NCBI GenBank assembly: GCA_016188675.1
Contig: JACPHJ010000126.1
Coordinates: 1-64,000, forward strand
Direction: 5' to 3'
DNA from: Planctomycetota bacterium
GTDB lineage: Bacteria; Planctomycetota; Brocadiia; Brocadiales; Brocadiaceae
Length of the DNA stretch: 64,000 bases
The notes under the pieces were generated by a model. That model was given only the letters and a program-made list of their open reading frames with translations. It searched no databases and was not told the origin of the DNA. The position numbers and the translations under genes are program-made. Shown here piece after piece: positions 61,569-64,000 of this stretch (position 1 is the first letter of the stretch; each line of letters starts with the position of its first letter).

Positions 61569-63020
61569 ATGATACGAGAAAAAGAAATAGCGAAAAAAAA
61601 TAACTTGTCTTCTCTCGGACGCAAATCGGTGCCGCGCTTCCCCGGATGGTGGGCTGCACTCGGCCCTGGGGTCGTCTGGATGGCGCTTGCGCAGGGCAGC
61701 GGCGAACTGATCTGGTGGCCTTATATCGTTGCGAAATATGGCCTAACCTTTCTGTTCCTGTTGATTCCCGCGTGCCTGCTGCAATATCCCGTTACCGTAG
61801 AGATCGGACGTTACACCCTCCTTACCGGCGAGAGTATTTTCCATGGTTTTATCCGCCTGAACCGCTGGTTCGGCATATTCCTCTGGGTGCTGATGACGCT
61901 CTCGTTCCTGTGGTTCGGGGCATTCGCCTCGGCAGGCGGAACGGCGATGGCGGCGTTGACAAACTTTCCTTCAGGGTGGAGTCAGCGCGGTCAAACGTTA
62001 TTCTGGGGTTACGCATCTATTGCGGTATTCCTCGCCGCTATCCTTTTGAGCAAAGTGGTTTATACACTTATAGAACGGTTTATGAAGGCAGTGGCGGTAA
62101 TCACCGTTGCCGGACTGCTCTGGGCATGTCTTCAGCCTGAGGTGTTGCACTCTGCGCCCTCGTTCCTGAAAGGACTTTTTGGACCACATAGTCCAATGCC
62201 GCATCCATGGGATAATCACGATGCTACCAAGCTTCTTACCGCCATTACCTTCGCAGGGCTAGGAGGTTTCTGGATTCTCTTTTATTCTTATTGGATACGT
62301 GACAAGGGCAGCGCCATGGCGGACCATATGGGTCGCATCACCGGCCCCATCAAGGGTAAACCCGAAACAATCACCAGCGACGGGCATCTGCCGGACGCAT
62401 CTCCGGAAAGCTCAAAACGATGGAATTCCTGGAGACGTTATCTCGCCGTTGACTCCCTGACCGGCATCTGTGGAAACCTGTTTACTACCCTCATGACTTG
62501 TCTGCTGGCCTATGCCCTGCTTTTTCCTAAAGGTCTCCTGCCCAATGAATATGAACTGGCTGTGGTACAGAGCAGATTTTTCGAAGTAAGCTGGGGCTAC
62601 GCAGGCCGCATTTTATTTCTTATCGTGGCCGCTGCCTTTCTGACGGATACCTGGCTGGCCACTGCAGACGCCGTCAGCCGGATGCAGGCAGACATCGTGC
62701 ATATCCTCTTCCCCAAAAGCCGCCGTTTTGAACAGCGCCACTGGTATTATTTCTTTTTGGGTGTATTGACCGTGATTACATCTTTTACCATGCTGCTCGA
62801 TGCGCCTGGTACACTCATTCTGACCAGCGCTGTTATCGGTTTTATCGGCACGGTAATTTTCCCCGTGGCCCTCTATCTCCTGAACCACCGGATGCTAGCG
62901 CCAAACCTACCGCTCTGGGCGCGCCCCCGGAAGATATCGCTATGTCTCCTTGCCGTATCTTTTCTGGCTTACCTGGCGCTGGCCGTTGCCTATCTCTGGG
63001 TAATATTATCCCCAAAGTGA
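61569..63020 (+). CDS. Nramp-family divalent metal transporter-like protein
   Basis: A 483-aa membrane protein from the ATG at 61569 (MIREKEIAKKNNLSSLGRKS); a longer frame from 61494 has no ribosome binding site. It has about 11 helices. ALGPGVVWMALAQGSGELIW near residue 30 is the N-terminal signature, but where true Nramp has DPGN in helix 1, this shows A-Q-G-S-G-E. The C-terminal half includes FLTDTWLATADAVSRMQAD. A large polar loop sits near 265-300. This divergent Nramp group is of unknown substrate, and Mn2+/Fe2+ transport should not be assumed. Confidence 0.8.
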   Translation: MIREKEIAKKNNLSSLGRKSVPRFPGWWAALGPGVVWMALAQGSGELIWWPYIVAKYGLTFLFLLIPACLLQYPVTVEIGRYTLLTGESIFHGFIRLNRWFGIFLWVLMTLSFLWFGAFASAGGTAMAALTNFPSGWSQRGQTLFWGYASIAVFLAAILLSKVVYTLIERFMKAVAVITVAGLLWACLQPEVLHSAPSFLKGLFGPHSPMPHPWDNHDATKLLTAITFAGLGGFWILFYSYWIRDKGSAMADHMGRITGPIKGKPETITSDGHLPDASPESSKRWNSWRRYLAVDSLTGICGNLFTTLMTCLLAYALLFPKGLLPNEYELAVVQSRFFEVSWGYAGRILFLIVAAAFLTDTWLATADAVSRMQADIVHILFPKSRRFEQRHWYYFFLGVLTVITSFTMLLDAPGTLILTSAVIGFIGTVIFPVALYLLNHRMLAPNLPLWARPRKISLCLLAVSFLAYLALAVAYLWVILSPK

Positions 63021-63235
63021 GTCAGTATCTTCTCGTATTATTATCTACACAATCCACAGGCACATCGATTCAAACACTTTTGGGTGATTTATAAATTATA
63101 GGTTTGTAGTTTTTCAGATTTGATAATGAGGAGAGGACGATTCTCTATGCGGGGATTTTTAATACAGGAAACAGTGTTATTTTGTCAATAACGCAAGTAT
63201 GAATTAGAAGGTCTTGAGATTAGTATATATTTCCA
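63021..63235. other. gap without recognised feature
   Basis: AT-rich, with no ORF, no repeat family and no clear terminator for the Nramp-type gene. The adjacent 126 bases (63236-63361) carry the attC-like site described separately. Confidence 0.4.
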
Positions 63236-63361
63236 GTGTAACGAGCAAGTTAACCTGCGCCGAAACGATTAATAAAACTCAACTTACTCAATTAGTTTTA
63301 GGATGAAAATAATTCTAAAATCGCCTGAGTATGAAGCGACAGGTTGAACGTATTGTTAGCT
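63236..63361 (-). other. attC-like integron recombination site
   Basis: Read on the minus strand the element begins GCTAACAATACGTTCAACCT followed by GTCGC and ends GGCGCAGGTTAACTTGCTCGTTAC. The outer TAAC/GTTA and the inner GTTCAACCTG / CAGGTTAAC are inverted with a one-base bulge, separated by about 80 bases of partly self-complementary DNA. This is the architecture of attC sites (R''-L''...L'-R'). It lies directly downstream of the toxin-antitoxin genes in the sense direction, the place of attC in a gene cassette. Confidence 0.6.
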
Positions 63362-63450
63362 GCATGAATTTGTTTTAATTTTTTCGTTTAAATTGGTTTT
63401 TTGAAGTACTTGGAAATTTATACAAATATGGAGTTGATTATTCATTCTCT

Positions 63451-63798
63451 TCAAAGTGGCAAATATTGTACTCTGTTCAGCAAGTCTTCTGGTTCACCAG
63501 CTTTTGCAATGATTTCCAAATCACGAATGCAATCTCCAATTGAAATACGCAATTGGTGAGCATAGATAATTCCATGGAATGATATCCCAGCCCTTTGACG
63601 CTTTGTGGCTTCTTGCAAGAGATTATAATCCCTTGTAAATAACACGCGTCCCAAGTTACTTACACGATCCAATAATTCTGGATCATCCACTTCTGTTGTG
63701 CCATCTTCAAGTGCAGTGATAATGTCTACCCCACGTACCTTCAACCCGTCGGTTATCGATCGGGGTACATTATGATCCATGTAAAGCTGGATAGCCAT
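63451..63798 (-). CDS. DUF5615 PIN-like protein (probable toxin)
   Basis: A 115-aa protein matching DUF5615, PIN-like proteins. MAIQLYMDHNVPRSITDGLK carries the first Asp of the PIN acidic site; DDPELLDRVSNLGRVLFTRD provides further acidic residues, the last just after strand 4 (FTRDYN). These are the metal-binding residues of PIN ribonucleases. The start overlaps the stop of the upstream DUF433 gene by one base (TAATG), the usual antitoxin-toxin arrangement. Probably an mRNA- or tRNA-cleaving toxin, by family. Confidence 0.85.
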   Translation of the reverse strand: MAIQLYMDHNVPRSITDGLKVRGVDIITALEDGTTEVDDPELLDRVSNLGRVLFTRDYNLLQEATKRQRAGISFHGIIYAHQLRISIGDCIRDLEIIAKAGEPEDLLNRVQYLPL

Positions 63799-64000
63799 TA
63801 TATTAGCTTCTTGGCTTTTAGCCTGACAATGAGTGGTGTTGGCTTCGCTTCCTTTCTCATTTGATCCACTTGCTTTAATTGCGTTTCGATCTCCTGGTCA
63901 AATATTTCCTGATGATCGGAGTAATAAGCCAAAGCTGAGTATATTTGACCTAATGTGAGACGAGGATGCTGATATTGGAGTTCTTCAGGACTCCAACCAT
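63798..64000 (-). CDS. DUF433 family protein (probable antitoxin), cut by window end
   Basis: The visible 66 codons read GWSPEELQYQHPRLTLGQIY then a helical charged tail ending RLKAKKLI. The GxSPEEL..PxLTxxxIYxALAYY motif is the DUF433 C-terminal helix-turn-helix signature. DUF433 and DUF5615 genes typically pair as toxin-antitoxin. The first part lies outside the window. It shares one base with the downstream toxin gene. Confidence 0.88.
   Translation of the reverse strand, partial: GWSPEELQYQHPRLTLGQIYSALAYYSDHQEIFDQEIETQLKQVDQMRKEAKPTPLIVRLKAKKLI

Overview
The window is about 64 kb of bacterial chromosome with moderate to low G+C. Coding density is high, but many short remnants and dispersed palindromic repeats are scattered through it. 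An outer membrane (TonB receptor, lipoproteins), many TPR proteins, a TPR-Ser/Thr kinase, oxygen-sensitive enzymes (class I fumarase, 2-oxoacid:ferredoxin oxidoreductase subunit, activator-dependent dehydratase) and the style of the secreted repeat proteins suggest an anaerobic Planctomycetota, perhaps the anammox order Brocadiales. That placement is an inference, because no marker in the window proves it.

Layout. 0-5.4 kb: tmRNA 3' end, CCA-adding enzyme, an orphan antitoxin, an MvaI/BcnI-type restriction-modification pair, guaB. 5.4-10.6 kb: integrase remnant and two large secreted repeat proteins, the second split by a frameshift in a 46-glycine tract. 10.6-15.3 kb: tatA, an RluA-type synthase, TPR proteins, a PHP phosphatase, tRNA-Arg(CCU), yidD-rnpA. 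15.4-21.6 kb: an accessory block with two alpha/beta hydrolases, two lipoproteins, a membrane protein with an in-frame TGA, and an unlisted 48-aa peptide with a Gly-Gly motif. 22.4-29.9 kb: lysS, polysaccharide deacetylase, and a two-gene 2-hydroxyacyl-CoA dehydratase/double-cubane-type system whose activator is fused to a dehydratase subunit. 30.1-33.9 kb: an AT-rich island with a radical SAM/SPASM enzyme, a membrane protein, a Cys/Gly/Ser-rich precursor-like peptide with two identically spaced Cys modules, and a glycosyltransferase. This is the best candidate for an undescribed system.

34-41 kb: methyltransferase-like gene, cvpA plus a duplicated cvpA tail, AsmA-like gene, apgM broken by an in-frame TAG, and class I fumarase subunits separated by an inserted four-helix-bundle gene, followed by a GNAT/KorC fusion. 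41.6-47.5 kb: TonB receptor, orphan substrate-binding protein and a HAMP-GAF-GAF-HD-GYP protein, probably one sensing unit. 47.8-56.9 kb: transglutaminase-like protease, eight-bladed-propeller-like secreted protein, TPR protein, AI-2E-type permease, and an overlapping pair of TPR-kinase and GAF-adenylate cyclase-PilZ, linking phosphorylation, cAMP and c-di-GMP. 56.9-64 kb: two 250-bp direct repeats around a cyclophilin gene and a GAF/GGDEF remnant, a MutY-like glycosylase without its Fe-S cysteines, CstA- and Nramp-type transporters with a MITE-like element between them, and a DUF433/DUF5615 toxin-antitoxin pair followed by an attC-like integron site.

Three recent inactivation-like events (frameshift at 8.5-8.7 kb, TGA at 20.0 kb, TAG at 36.85 kb) are either true decay or assembly errors; raw reads would decide.
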